Source of the DNA: Croceivirga sp009797885 | GTDB lineage: Bacteria; Bacteroidota; Bacteroidia; Flavobacteriales; Flavobacteriaceae | NCBI GenBank assembly: GCA_045866215.1 | Contig: AP035880.1 | Location: forward strand, 2,914,001 to 2,978,000 | Length of the DNA: 64,000 bases | Direction: 5' to 3' | Part shown: positions 15,864 to 25,055 of the stretch, piece by piece | Numbering within the stretch: the first letter of the stretch is position 1 | Layout of the letters: each line of letters opens with the position of its first letter | The notes under the pieces: generated by a model | Database searches by the model: none | What the model was told of the DNA's origin: nothing | Seen by the model: only the letters and a program-made list of their open reading frames with translations | Translations under genes and position numbers: made by a program

Positions 15864-16753
15864 CCCATATAATCCACTAGTTTTTCCGGACCCTCCAACA
15901 ACACTCGAACAATTTGGAGCGTACCGTCCGGTTTGGTATCAATATGCCATTTGATCAATGATATTTCCCCATTTTCCAGTTCTATTCCCGTTATGCTCCT
16001 TGGATGTACGCAACTTCCATCATTAAAGAAAGGTATCTGCCCGGGTTCGGGAAACCGGGGTCTATGGGTATGACCGGCAATGGTGATACGAAGGTTGTTC
16101 TGTAAAATCCACTTTTTGATCCGTTTCTCAATACGTATCAATTCCTTGTAATTTTTGGCAGGGCTGGTGGGATCCGCAATGCCCAACACCTGTAATGGCT
16201 TCCATAGGATACGGACCAAAAAACGTCCGATCCGCCAAAAGTTATAATTCCACCAATCGGCTTGATGGCCATGGCAGCAGAAAAGTTCTTGACCGGTTTG
16301 CTCATGCTTTAGAACAATTCCCTCATGGTAGGTAATATTTTCAAAAAGCTCAATATCCCTGCCATCAATAGGTTCAAAATAACTGAACAGGTGTTTTTCC
16401 ACATAGTTGGGGTCTTGGTATACCATATCATGGTTCCCCCAAACCATGTGCAATCGGTTTTCCAAGTGGAATTGCTTTAAAAGTTGAAATACGTTTTTAT
16501 GGGCCTCAAAAATGGCCTCAAAGTTTAGGTTTTCCCAAAGCTCGTCCCCATCCCCAAGTTCACAATATTCAAAACCTTCCCGATAATAATGGTTCAAGGC
16601 ATGGAAATAAATGTTCCGATTATTGGCAAAATCATCGGCAAAACTATTGTCCCCCCTATGGCAATCACTAAAGAAAATAAATTTGGAATCGTTATTGAAT
16701 GGGATGGTTTTTGCCCTGGCATAGCATCTGTCCAATCTGTTGCGGGAAGACAT
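15860..16753 (-). CDS. Cytosolic metallophosphoesterase
   Basis: This 297-residue calcineurin-like phosphoesterase has the full metal-binding set: D-x-H in FSDCHRGD (D30, H32), GDGDE (67-71), GNHD (106-109), CCHGHQAD and a C-terminal GHTHRPRF. No signal peptide is seen. The SDCHRGDNS and ELGDGDELWEN spacing resembles UDP-2,3-diacylglucosamine pyrophosphatase (LpxH) relatives, but the similarity is too loose to assign lipid A synthesis. It could be a general phosphodiesterase. It converges on the PLP-enzyme gene with a 4-bp overlap. Confidence 0.87.
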   Translation of the reverse strand: MSSRNRLDRCYARAKTIPFNNDSKFIFFSDCHRGDNSFADDFANNRNIYFHALNHYYREGFEYCELGDGDELWENLNFEAIFEAHKNVFQLLKQFHLENRLHMVWGNHDMVYQDPNYVEKHLFSYFEPIDGRDIELFENITYHEGIVLKHEQTGQELFCCHGHQADWWNYNFWRIGRFLVRILWKPLQVLGIADPTSPAKNYKELIRIEKRIKKWILQNNLRITIAGHTHRPRFPEPGQIPFFNDGSCVHPRSITGIELENGEISLIKWHIDTKPDGTLQIVRVLLEGPEKLVDYMG

Positions 16754-16834
16754 GGTTTATTTTTCATTAAATATCCAAAAAATGTCCAATAAACCATAAA
16801 CAACTCGTTAACAATGTGGAAGAAACACTTTTTG

Positions 16835-16842
16835 TAACTTTG
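16835..16842 (+). promoter_or_regulatory. Candidate -7 element for the GAF-protein gene
   Basis: TAACTTTG is an exact match to TAnnTTTG and lies 25 bp before the ATG at 16868. No TTG -33 box is present 17-23 bp upstream. Confidence 0.45.
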
Positions 16843-16867
16843 GAGACTAAATTCCGACTAAGTCAAT

Positions 16868-19240
16868 ATGAACGGACAGTATACAGGAGAGGTACCGTTG
16901 ATCCAACTTGTTAGTTTCAATAAGTTGTTGGAACATTATGATGAGCAGCTCAAGAGCAAGGATGAATTCTTGGCTGAGAGGGCAAAATATGTATTGGATG
17001 CAGTGGCACCATATCCTGAATTGCGGGAGGGTTTTGATGATTTGTCCCTCATTGAGAAACATAACGATGTCATTAAAACCATTCTGGCAGATACTTTTTC
17101 CCCAGTTTTGACCCATAACGAGATAAAAGCCGCATCCATCCCTTTTGTCAATATGGTTTTTAACTCCTCCGAGCGATTCAAAAAAATACTAAAGGAAGCA
17201 GGGGATGATTTTGAACTTGAAATACGAAACCTTCCCGACAACCTGCACTATATCATGCAGTGTACGGTCGTCCTCAGTTTTTACTATGGCTTCCAACTGG
17301 ACTTCAAACGTCCTCTGTTTTATGATATCCCGGATGCCAAGGGCTTAATGCGCCATTATCGCATTCTGTACAATGCCGATTTCATGGAAATAGAACCAAC
17401 CGAAAAGGCCAAAGATCTCGGGCAGGAAGATTTGGATGAACTATTGGATAACTTTGACGATCTAGATTTGTGGAAAGAAAAGATCCCTCCCAATAGTTTT
17501 ATTTCCAAAGGATTCGTGATTTCAAACATGTTCGATGTGACTGCAGAACACTCCATATCTGAAATTAAATCCACACTGATAGGGAACAATAAGCGTACTA
17601 CCGACAACTTCATGGATAATTTTCAGGATACGTTTCGGTCACTTTTCAATTTAAAGAACATCAACGTAGGTTTTGCGGGATATGATCTTACCACCAACCG
17701 GTTTTTAAAAATATATGGAAAAGGAATTGAAAGCTTTATCCTAAAGGGAAAGGAAATGGAATCCTGCGACGCAATGCTTTGCGGTAGCTCATACAGCAAA
17801 CTTTTGGATGAAAACGCTTTCTTTGCCATTCCCAATGTAGATAAGTACTACAAAAATTCCGGTGGGGAACAACCTTATAAAAACCTGTATGACCAGGGCA
17901 TAAAGAGTGCCATTCTGGCACCCATAGCGGATGAGGGCAATCTTCTGGGCGTTTTGGAGTTGGTTTCCGATAAGGTAAACGAACTGAACAGTATCAATGC
18001 CAATAAATTGGCCGATGTAATGCCGTTCATCGTTTCTGCCGTTATTCGATCTATTGAGGAGGAGCAGAACCTTATCGATGCCATTATCCAACATGAATGT
18101 ACCACGGTCCACTCCTCGGTATATTGGAAGTTCCAGGAGGAAGCCAAACGTTTTATGAATTATGAGCTGATTGGCGAAGAACCGTTCTTCAACGAAATTG
18201 TTTTTAAAGAAGTCTATCCACTGTATGGACAAATAGACATCAAAGACTCTTCCAAGGAACGGAATTTGGCCATACAGCGCGATTTAATGATTCAACTTTC
18301 CGAGATTCAGACCATTTTGGAAATGGCCTATAAAAAGTTGAAGCTACCCATTTATGAAGAATTGACATTTAGGGTCAATAATCATTTGGAAGAGGTAAAA
18401 GATACCCTTTACACCCATAGTGAACAGGCCGTATTTGATTTTGTCCAGGAAGAGGTCAATCCTGCGTTCCATCATCTTAAAAGGGAAGATAAGGAGATCA
18501 AAGTATTGATTGAAAACTATGAGGGACAAATAGACGCCACTACCGAATCGTACTATGACCATAGGCGTAACTACGACGAGAGCGTAATGGAAACAAACAT
18601 GAAGCTGGCGGCCTTATTGGATAAAAAACAACAAGATGCCCAAAGGATGTTTCCCCATTATTTTGAACGGTATAAAACGGACGGTGTTGAACATAATATG
18701 TATATAGGCACCTCCATTGCCAACGATAGGACCTTTGACGAGCTCTATTTAAACAATTTAAGGCTATGGCAATTACAGACCATGGTTGAAATGGAGAACA
18801 AGCACTACTCTTTAAAACCCAATTTGCCGGTACCGTTGGATGTTACCTCCTTGCTATTGGTGTACAGCACGCCTTTGGCCATTCGTTTCCGTATGGACGA
18901 AAAGCGATTTGATGTGGATGGTACTTATAACGCCCGTTATGAAATCATTAAAAAGCGAATTGATAAATCCATCATCAAAGGAACCAATCAGCGCCTTACA
19001 CAAAAAGGAAAACTGGCCATAGTGTATTCACAGAAAAAAGACGAGCGTGAGTATCTGCGTTATGTCCATTTCCTTAAAGCCAAGGGATACTTTACCAATT
19101 CCATTGAAATTGTAGAGTTGGAAGGATTGCAAGGGGTTACCGGATTAAAGGCCATTAGGGCTGAAATTCTTTACAAGACCGATGCTACTTCCGAGAAGAC
19201 CTATACCTATGATGACCTAATGGAAGAGTTAAAGCACTAA
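16868..19240 (+). CDS. Large GAF-domain protein, function unknown
   Basis: This 790-residue protein has no signal or membrane segment. An all-alpha N-terminal region (about 1-210) precedes a GAF-like sensor domain (about 230-400) recognisable by the INVGFAGYDLTT core and the IKSAILAPIADEGNLLGVLELVSDKVNEL ending. A long helical region with coiled-coil character (about 400-630) is followed by an alpha/beta C-terminal domain (about 640-790). No kinase, cyclase, GGDEF or DNA-binding output motif is visible. It may be a cytosolic sensor with an unrecognised output. It converges on the HD-PycTM gene with only 4 bp between stops. Confidence 0.75.
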   Translation: MNGQYTGEVPLIQLVSFNKLLEHYDEQLKSKDEFLAERAKYVLDAVAPYPELREGFDDLSLIEKHNDVIKTILADTFSPVLTHNEIKAASIPFVNMVFNSSERFKKILKEAGDDFELEIRNLPDNLHYIMQCTVVLSFYYGFQLDFKRPLFYDIPDAKGLMRHYRILYNADFMEIEPTEKAKDLGQEDLDELLDNFDDLDLWKEKIPPNSFISKGFVISNMFDVTAEHSISEIKSTLIGNNKRTTDNFMDNFQDTFRSLFNLKNINVGFAGYDLTTNRFLKIYGKGIESFILKGKEMESCDAMLCGSSYSKLLDENAFFAIPNVDKYYKNSGGEQPYKNLYDQGIKSAILAPIADEGNLLGVLELVSDKVNELNSINANKLADVMPFIVSAVIRSIEEEQNLIDAIIQHECTTVHSSVYWKFQEEAKRFMNYELIGEEPFFNEIVFKEVYPLYGQIDIKDSSKERNLAIQRDLMIQLSEIQTILEMAYKKLKLPIYEELTFRVNNHLEEVKDTLYTHSEQAVFDFVQEEVNPAFHHLKREDKEIKVLIENYEGQIDATTESYYDHRRNYDESVMETNMKLAALLDKKQQDAQRMFPHYFERYKTDGVEHNMYIGTSIANDRTFDELYLNNLRLWQLQTMVEMENKHYSLKPNLPVPLDVTSLLLVYSTPLAIRFRMDEKRFDVDGTYNARYEIIKKRIDKSIIKGTNQRLTQKGKLAIVYSQKKDEREYLRYVHFLKAKGYFTNSIEIVELEGLQGVTGLKAIRAEILYKTDATSEKTYTYDDLMEELKH

Positions 19241-19244
19241 AGTC

Positions 19245-20438
19245 TTAGAACACCATACGTTCCGGACCAAAGAAACGAAAGGCAATTCCAAAGGCAAGTA
19301 CGGAAACAACAATTCCAAAGATAAAAATACTATAGGTCCACCTAAGGATTTTGTATTTTCTGTTCAATACCAATCCCAGAAAGTAAAGATCTTTGGTCAA
19401 GGAGCTATAGATATAGTCCTTATCCTTTACCAGTTCCTGAATGGCCCATTCATATTCGTTAAGTTCCATTTTATGAAAGTTTCCAAAAAAGAGTAGGTTC
19501 ACCCGCTTTTGTTCAACATCGGCCTTGGTAAATTTGCCGCTGGTAACATTGGGCCTGGTGGCCAAAACCGCCAGTATCATTGAAATAACACTGAACACAA
19601 TAAAAATAGTGGTCGGATAGATCAAATAGGTATTGGACGGGTTGTCCAGTTTGGGAATGAGATTGGAAAGGGCAACCGAGATAATAATCGCATTTACCGA
19701 AAGAAGGATATTGGCCTTGGTATCTGCAATATCACTTAAGGTGAGATGGTTTTTTAAGGTAACCCTAAATAAGGTCTGTATACCTCGATCGGGGCTTTCA
19801 CTCTTATACTTCGCTTTTAGGGACTCTTTTTTGGCAATCTCTTTTTCGGTTTTCTTTTCCTTGACCAGTTGTTTTAGGTTCTTTTCCTTTCCCGGCTCCC
19901 AGTGCTCTTGGGCATACTCGGTATGGAATTGATGCTCGCTGCGAAACATTTTTATGTTAATATCCCGCCACTGTTTGGGAGTATGGGTGGCAATTTCCAA
20001 AAGTTCCAGTTCCTCCTTGAGATAGTCCGTGGTCTCCCAATAACTCCTTTGTGCAAAATGTGAAGCATCGGCATCCCGAATGATTTCTTCGTGTAAATTG
20101 GTAGGGCTATGGTACCGTTCTGTAGCCAGAATTAAAGACTGTACGTGTTCCAATGCCTTTTTATCATACCCTTCCCCACTTAAAAAGTCCGCGGCCAATT
20201 CACTGCTTTTTTCCTCGTGATTATCCACTCCTTTGGTATATCCGGTGTCATGAAACCATGCGGCCAATACCAATTGCTCGGTTTCGGTGGGACCCAGTCC
20301 ATAATGCTCCAATAGCTCCTTTGTACTTTTTACCACCCGTTGCGTGTGTTTAAGATTGTGGTATAAAAACCTGGAATCCAATTCCGTTTCCAAAAGTCTT
20401 GTGACAAAATCTTCAGCTTTTTGAACGATTTCCGACAT
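19245..20438 (-). CDS. HD-domain protein fused to a Pycsar-type membrane effector domain (PycTM)
   Basis: This 397-residue protein has two parts. Residues 20-150 form an HD phosphohydrolase domain with H31, the HD doublet H63-D64 and the later Asp near D122, all metal ligands intact. A charged linker (about 185-215) leads to a PycTM-like region: FRVTLKNHLTLSDIADTKA (about 224-242) and then membrane segments near 243-261, 271-293 and 366-388. In Pycsar antiphage systems the TM effector responds to cyclic pyrimidine nucleotides and damages the membrane. No pyrimidylate cyclase gene is adjacent. The HD domain could hydrolyse or sense a nucleotide and control the membrane part (inference). Confidence 0.85.
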   Translation of the reverse strand: MSEIVQKAEDFVTRLLETELDSRFLYHNLKHTQRVVKSTKELLEHYGLGPTETEQLVLAAWFHDTGYTKGVDNHEEKSSELAADFLSGEGYDKKALEHVQSLILATERYHSPTNLHEEIIRDADASHFAQRSYWETTDYLKEELELLEIATHTPKQWRDINIKMFRSEHQFHTEYAQEHWEPGKEKNLKQLVKEKKTEKEIAKKESLKAKYKSESPDRGIQTLFRVTLKNHLTLSDIADTKANILLSVNAIIISVALSNLIPKLDNPSNTYLIYPTTIFIVFSVISMILAVLATRPNVTSGKFTKADVEQKRVNLLFFGNFHKMELNEYEWAIQELVKDKDYIYSSLTKDLYFLGLVLNRKYKILRWTYSIFIFGIVVSVLAFGIAFRFFGPERMVF

Positions 20439-20490
20439 AGTTGTATATTGAATAATCCAAAATACGAATTTTTGGAACGAAGCACGTGAT

Positions 20491-23400
20491 ATGAAACATC
20501 TTTACCTAACCCTCGCATTCCTCCTTATTGTCTCCAGTTGCGCCACCTATAAACCAAAATATGCGGACATCAAGGTAGAAAATTTAACCTTGGATCAAGA
20601 CAATCCTATCCACACCTTCTATTTAATAGGTGATGCCGGAAAGTCGCCCATGGGAAGTCTGAACCCTGCTTTAAAAGCTTTTCAGTCCGAAGTTTCCTCG
20701 GCACCAAAAAACAGTACGGCCATTTTCCTGGGGGACAATATTTACCCTGCTGGGCTCCCAGATAAGCAAAGTGGTGAAGCCCATGAAATCGCAAAAAATC
20801 ATTTGGATGCCCAATTGAGGTCCGTCAACGATTTTAGCGGGCAAACCATTTTTATTCCCGGCAATCACGATTGGTATGCCAAAGGGCTGAAAGGGTTAAA
20901 AAGACAGGAAAAATATATAGAGGACAGGCTTAAAGGAAAAGATGTGTTCCTACCTGAAAATGGATGTCCCTTGGATAAAGTGGAAATAAGCGACGACATC
21001 GTTTTAATCACCATAGATACCCAATGGTATTTAGTGGATTGGGACAAACACCCTAACATCAATGATGGTTGTGAAATTAAGGACAGGGAAAAGTTCTTGG
21101 AAGAATTGGAGGACCTTATCAAAAAGAATAGGGGAAAAACCACCATTTTAGCGATGCACCATCCCATGTTCACCTATGGATCCCATGGGGGTCAATTCTC
21201 ATTCAAACAACATATTTTTCCAACCGAAGGAAGCTTCCCTTTACCAATTATAGGTACTTTGGCGAACGTGCTGCGCAGGACTACGGGTGCTTCCAATACC
21301 GATTTGTCCAATAAGAAATACAATGAGTTGAAGAAACGTATTGTTACACTTGCCCAATACTCGGAAAAGGTAATTTTTGTTTCTGGTCATGAACATACCC
21401 TTCAATATATCGTTGAGGAGAACACACCTCAGATTGTAAGTGGTTCGGGCGCCAAAAAAGGGGCAACACGCTTATTGAACGGCAGCCAATTTTCCACAGG
21501 TCAAATGGGATATGCCGTTTTAAAAGTGTATGCCGATGGGGCATCAACAGTTACGTTTAAAGGCGTTGAAGACGAGGTCAAATCTACACTTTTTGAAACC
21601 CAGGTACTTCCCCCAAATCTACGACCTGCCGAATTCAAAGGGCAAAGTAGTTTTCCCGCTTATGTGGAAGCCTCGATCTATACAGATGAAGAAGTGGATA
21701 AAACTGGATTTTACAAGATGGTCTGGGGGGAACGGTATCGAAAATACTATGCCACAAAAGTGAAAGCCCCAACTGTGGATTTGGACACCTTGTACGGCGG
21801 ATTGGTTCCCATACGAAAAGGAGGGGGGCATCAATCCAAGTCCTTGAGGTTGCAGCATAAGGATGGAAGACAATTTGTGATGCGGGCATTGCGAAAGAGT
21901 GCGGAACTCTATTTACAGGCACTGGCTTTTCAGGAAAAATATGTTGTTGGGGAATTTGAAGATACGTTTACAGAGTCCATACTCTTGGATTTTTACACGG
22001 GTTCCCATCCCTATGCCCCTTTTACGATTGGTACCTTGTCCGATGCGGTGGGCGTTTTCCATACCAACCCAAAACTCTTTTATATTCCAAAACAAGAGGC
22101 CTTGAAAGGTTTTAATGTGGATTTTGGTGATGAATTGTATATGATTGAAGAGCACGTTTCGGATGGGCATGATCTGGATAGTTTTGGAAAGACCGAAAAA
22201 ATTGAAAGTACGGACGATTTCATAGAGAAATTGCGTAAGGATGAAGAATACCAAGTGGACGCCAATGCTTATGTAAGGGCGCGGCTCTTTGATATGCTCA
22301 TTGGGGATTGGGATCGGCATGTGGACCAATGGCGTTGGGCACGTTTTAAAAAGGAAGATGGCACCAAAATCTTTAAACCCATTCCCAGAGATCGTGATCA
22401 GGCATTTTCCATAATGGGCGATGGTGCCTTAATGGCATTTGCGAGTAGGGCCGTCCCGTCCCTGAGATTATTTGAAGGGTTTCAAGAGGAGATACGCAGT
22501 GTAAAGGGGTTCAATTCATCTCCAATGACCTTTGCCTTGGATATGGCCCTGTTGTCCGAAACAACCTTGGAAGACTGGATGGAACAGGCGAAATACATCC
22601 AACAACATATGGATGCCAAAACGGTGGACAAGGCTTTTCAGCAGTTTCCGGAAGAGGTCCGGGATGAAACCGTGGAGGGCATGAAGACCATACTATTAAA
22701 AAGGAAGGAAAATCTGGTCAAGACCGCTGAGGAATATTACCGAGTACTCAATAAATACAGTGTCATTACAGGAACGGATAAGGATGACCACTTTGTCATC
22801 AATCCATTGGATAATGGAAGGGTGGATGTGAAAGCCTATCGAATCAAGGGTGGGAAAAAAACCGATCTTTTCTTTGATAAAGTATTTGATCCCGATCAAA
22901 ACAAGGAGATTTGGATTTATGGATTGGATGATGACGATATTTTTGAAGTGAATGGGAGCGCGGGTCAAATAAAGGTACGATTGATAGGGGGGCAGAATAA
23001 TGATGTTTACAAAATCAATGAAAAGGCCAAAAATGTCCATGTCTATGATTTTAAAGCAAAAAAGAACAGCTATGAAGAAGCATTTGCCGGCAGGATCCAC
23101 AAGATAAATGATTATGACACCAATACGTATCAGTTTATAAAAATCAAGTCCAGTAACAATCAGTTCCTGCCATCCATTGGCTTTAATCCTGACGATGGAT
23201 TGCGAGTGGGTGTCACCAACACCTATACGTTCAATGGGTTTCGTCAAAATCCCTTTACCCAACAACACACCCTAAATGCAGCGTATTATTTTGCCACAAA
23301 TGGGTTTGATTTTGGGTATAGTGGTGAGTTTGCCAACGTTTTTGAAAAGGTGAACCTGGAACTGGAGGCAAAATTTACAAGCCCCAATTTTGCCATTAAC

Positions 23401-24192
23401 TTCTTTGGTTTTGGAAATGACACCCCAAACTTTGATGATGATGTGGATTTTGACTTCAATCGAGTGAAAATACGGCAACTTCATTTTTCACCTTCTTTGG
23501 TGTGGAGGGGATTTCTGGGATCCAAAGTCAAATTGGGCGTTTCCTATGAAAACTTTGATGTGGAAGAAACCGAAGGTCGGTTCATTGAAGGATTTTTTAC
23601 CAATTTGGGGAGGGATACACAGCAAGAGTTTTTTGGGGTAAATGCGTCCTACAGTTATTCCAATTTTGACAATGAGGCCTTTCCGACCATGGGGATGGCG
23701 TTTTCATTGGAAGGAGGGTATACCGCTAATTTGAACGATTCCGATAGGACCTTTGGGTATATTATACCTTCATTGTCATTTGACTACAGACTGGTTCCCA
23801 GTGGACAATTGGTCCTGGCCACAAAATTTAAGGGCCATTTTAATATTGGTGATGATTTTGAGTTTTACCAAGCGGCAAGTATTGGGGCCAACAACGGGTT
23901 ACGGGGATTCCGATTCCAGAGGTTTACCGGAAAAACGGCATACTTTCAGAATACGGATGTACGGTGGAGCTTTCGCGAGCGTAGAACCGGGCTTTTACCG
24001 GTCACCCCTGGGATTTATGGAGGATTTGACTACGGAAGGGTGTGGATTCCCAATGAAAACTCCGATACTTGGCACAATTCCTACGGGGGTGGTTTTTTTG
24101 TCAATGGAGCGGACATTCTATCCTTTAATGCCGGCCTGTTCAATAGTTCGGATGGTCTGCGTTTTGCTTTTGGCCTTGGTTTTGGATTTTAA
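20491..24192 (+). CDS. Metallophosphatase / kinase-like / outer-membrane beta-barrel fusion
   Basis: This 1233-residue exported protein has a lipobox-like signal (LLIVSSC, C17). Residues ~40-330 form a metallophosphatase with LIGDAGK, FLGDNIYPAG, PGNHDW, MHHPMF and SGHEHTLQ. Residues ~430-720 contain a segment resembling the catalytic loops of FAM20/HipA/CotH kinases: MLIGDWDRHVDQWRW (602-616) and IPRDRDQAF (631-639). The C-terminal part (about 880-1233) is strand-rich and ends in Phe (FGLGFGF), like a BamA/Omp85-family outer-membrane barrel. Orthologues in this group are usually called metallophosphoesterases. The kinase comparison is pattern-based inference. Substrates are unknown. Confidence 0.8.
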   Translation: MKHLYLTLAFLLIVSSCATYKPKYADIKVENLTLDQDNPIHTFYLIGDAGKSPMGSLNPALKAFQSEVSSAPKNSTAIFLGDNIYPAGLPDKQSGEAHEIAKNHLDAQLRSVNDFSGQTIFIPGNHDWYAKGLKGLKRQEKYIEDRLKGKDVFLPENGCPLDKVEISDDIVLITIDTQWYLVDWDKHPNINDGCEIKDREKFLEELEDLIKKNRGKTTILAMHHPMFTYGSHGGQFSFKQHIFPTEGSFPLPIIGTLANVLRRTTGASNTDLSNKKYNELKKRIVTLAQYSEKVIFVSGHEHTLQYIVEENTPQIVSGSGAKKGATRLLNGSQFSTGQMGYAVLKVYADGASTVTFKGVEDEVKSTLFETQVLPPNLRPAEFKGQSSFPAYVEASIYTDEEVDKTGFYKMVWGERYRKYYATKVKAPTVDLDTLYGGLVPIRKGGGHQSKSLRLQHKDGRQFVMRALRKSAELYLQALAFQEKYVVGEFEDTFTESILLDFYTGSHPYAPFTIGTLSDAVGVFHTNPKLFYIPKQEALKGFNVDFGDELYMIEEHVSDGHDLDSFGKTEKIESTDDFIEKLRKDEEYQVDANAYVRARLFDMLIGDWDRHVDQWRWARFKKEDGTKIFKPIPRDRDQAFSIMGDGALMAFASRAVPSLRLFEGFQEEIRSVKGFNSSPMTFALDMALLSETTLEDWMEQAKYIQQHMDAKTVDKAFQQFPEEVRDETVEGMKTILLKRKENLVKTAEEYYRVLNKYSVITGTDKDDHFVINPLDNGRVDVKAYRIKGGKKTDLFFDKVFDPDQNKEIWIYGLDDDDIFEVNGSAGQIKVRLIGGQNNDVYKINEKAKNVHVYDFKAKKNSYEEAFAGRIHKINDYDTNTYQFIKIKSSNNQFLPSIGFNPDDGLRVGVTNTYTFNGFRQNPFTQQHTLNAAYYFATNGFDFGYSGEFANVFEKVNLELEAKFTSPNFAINFFGFGNDTPNFDDDVDFDFNRVKIRQLHFSPSLVWRGFLGSKVKLGVSYENFDVEETEGRFIEGFFTNLGRDTQQEFFGVNASYSYSNFDNEAFPTMGMAFSLEGGYTANLNDSDRTFGYIIPSLSFDYRLVPSGQLVLATKFKGHFNIGDDFEFYQAASIGANNGLRGFRFQRFTGKTAYFQNTDVRWSFRERRTGLLPVTPGIYGGFDYGRVWIPNENSDTWHNSYGGGFFVNGADILSFNAGLFNSSDGLRFAFGLGFGF

Positions 24193-25055
24193 TCCTTTTC
24201 GATTTGATATCGATATAGGTTTCTTCCCCTGGTTTTGGACTGCTCATCAGCAATCAGGAGCGTAGTATCGTCCCAAAAACATACGGACTCTATTTGTGTT
24301 TCATAGTTGAGATCAATGGTTTTCATTTTGAATTTGGAAAAATCACTTAGGTCAAATTCCGTCAGCATATAAATAAAACCATATCCTATAAAAGCAATGG
24401 TTTTGCCATCCTCGGAAATATCCGCAGCGGTAATGGAACAATGGTCCTGATCTTTGCAAAGAATAAATTCCCCTATGAACTCAGCTTCATATTCCCCTTT
24501 TTTATCCGGAATTCTATAGGCCAATGTTTTTCCAGAATACGGCCTTGATTTGTTTTTGGTAAAAACATACAGATATCCGTTCCAATGGAAAAAGCCTTCG
24601 GAATCAAACAATAAGTTTTTCTTCTTGGGTGGAAACTTCTTTTGTTGTGGATAGGAAAACTTGATTTTCTCGGCCTTTGGGGCTTTCTTACGTAACTCTG
24701 CTTTTGCAATTTTATAGATGACCAAATCTTTCCTTGTATTGGCGTTGTTTCCAAAGTCGCCAATATAGACCGTTCCATCGTTTGCAATGCTCAAGTCCTC
24801 CCAATCTTCGTTCTTTGCATTATCAATACGCAATCCCTTAACAAGGCGTGCATCTTTATCAATTTGGTATAACTTGTCCTTATTGCCGTTGTCCTCGATC
24901 ACCCAGAGATTACCACTGTTGTCCCTATCAATACCGGAGACTTCGCTTAAGTTGGAAGGAAAACGTCCCAGAAATTCCAAATCCCCATACCAAGGGGATT
25001 GGGCACATCCCTGCATGGCCATGACCATTAGAAAAAAAAGACTGAATCTATTCAT
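24189..25055 (-). CDS. Beta-propeller lipoprotein (SdiA-regulated/YjiK-like)
   Basis: This 288-residue protein begins with a lipoprotein signal (MVMAMQGC, C17). Repeated blade-like strands follow: SEVSGIDRDNSGNLWVIEDNGN, YQIDKDARLVKGLRIDNAKNEDWEDLSIANDGTVYIGDFGNN, ADISEDGKTIAFIGYG and IESVCFWDDTTLLIADEQ. The pattern fits small calcium-binding beta-propellers of the SdiA-regulated/phytase-like type. No catalytic residues can be named. It overlaps the upstream GyrI-like gene by 8 bp and is the last gene of the long minus-strand chain. It shares a TTAA stop overlap with the convergent barrel fusion gene. Confidence 0.75.
   Translation of the reverse strand: MNRFSLFFLMVMAMQGCAQSPWYGDLEFLGRFPSNLSEVSGIDRDNSGNLWVIEDNGNKDKLYQIDKDARLVKGLRIDNAKNEDWEDLSIANDGTVYIGDFGNNANTRKDLVIYKIAKAELRKKAPKAEKIKFSYPQQKKFPPKKKNLLFDSEGFFHWNGYLYVFTKNKSRPYSGKTLAYRIPDKKGEYEAEFIGEFILCKDQDHCSITAADISEDGKTIAFIGYGFIYMLTEFDLSDFSKFKMKTIDLNYETQIESVCFWDDTTLLIADEQSKTRGRNLYRYQIEKD

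Noticed and set aside
19245..20438. Complete Pycsar antiphage operon
   Set aside because: Only the effector-like membrane part is present, fused to an HD domain; no pyrimidylate cyclase gene is adjacent.
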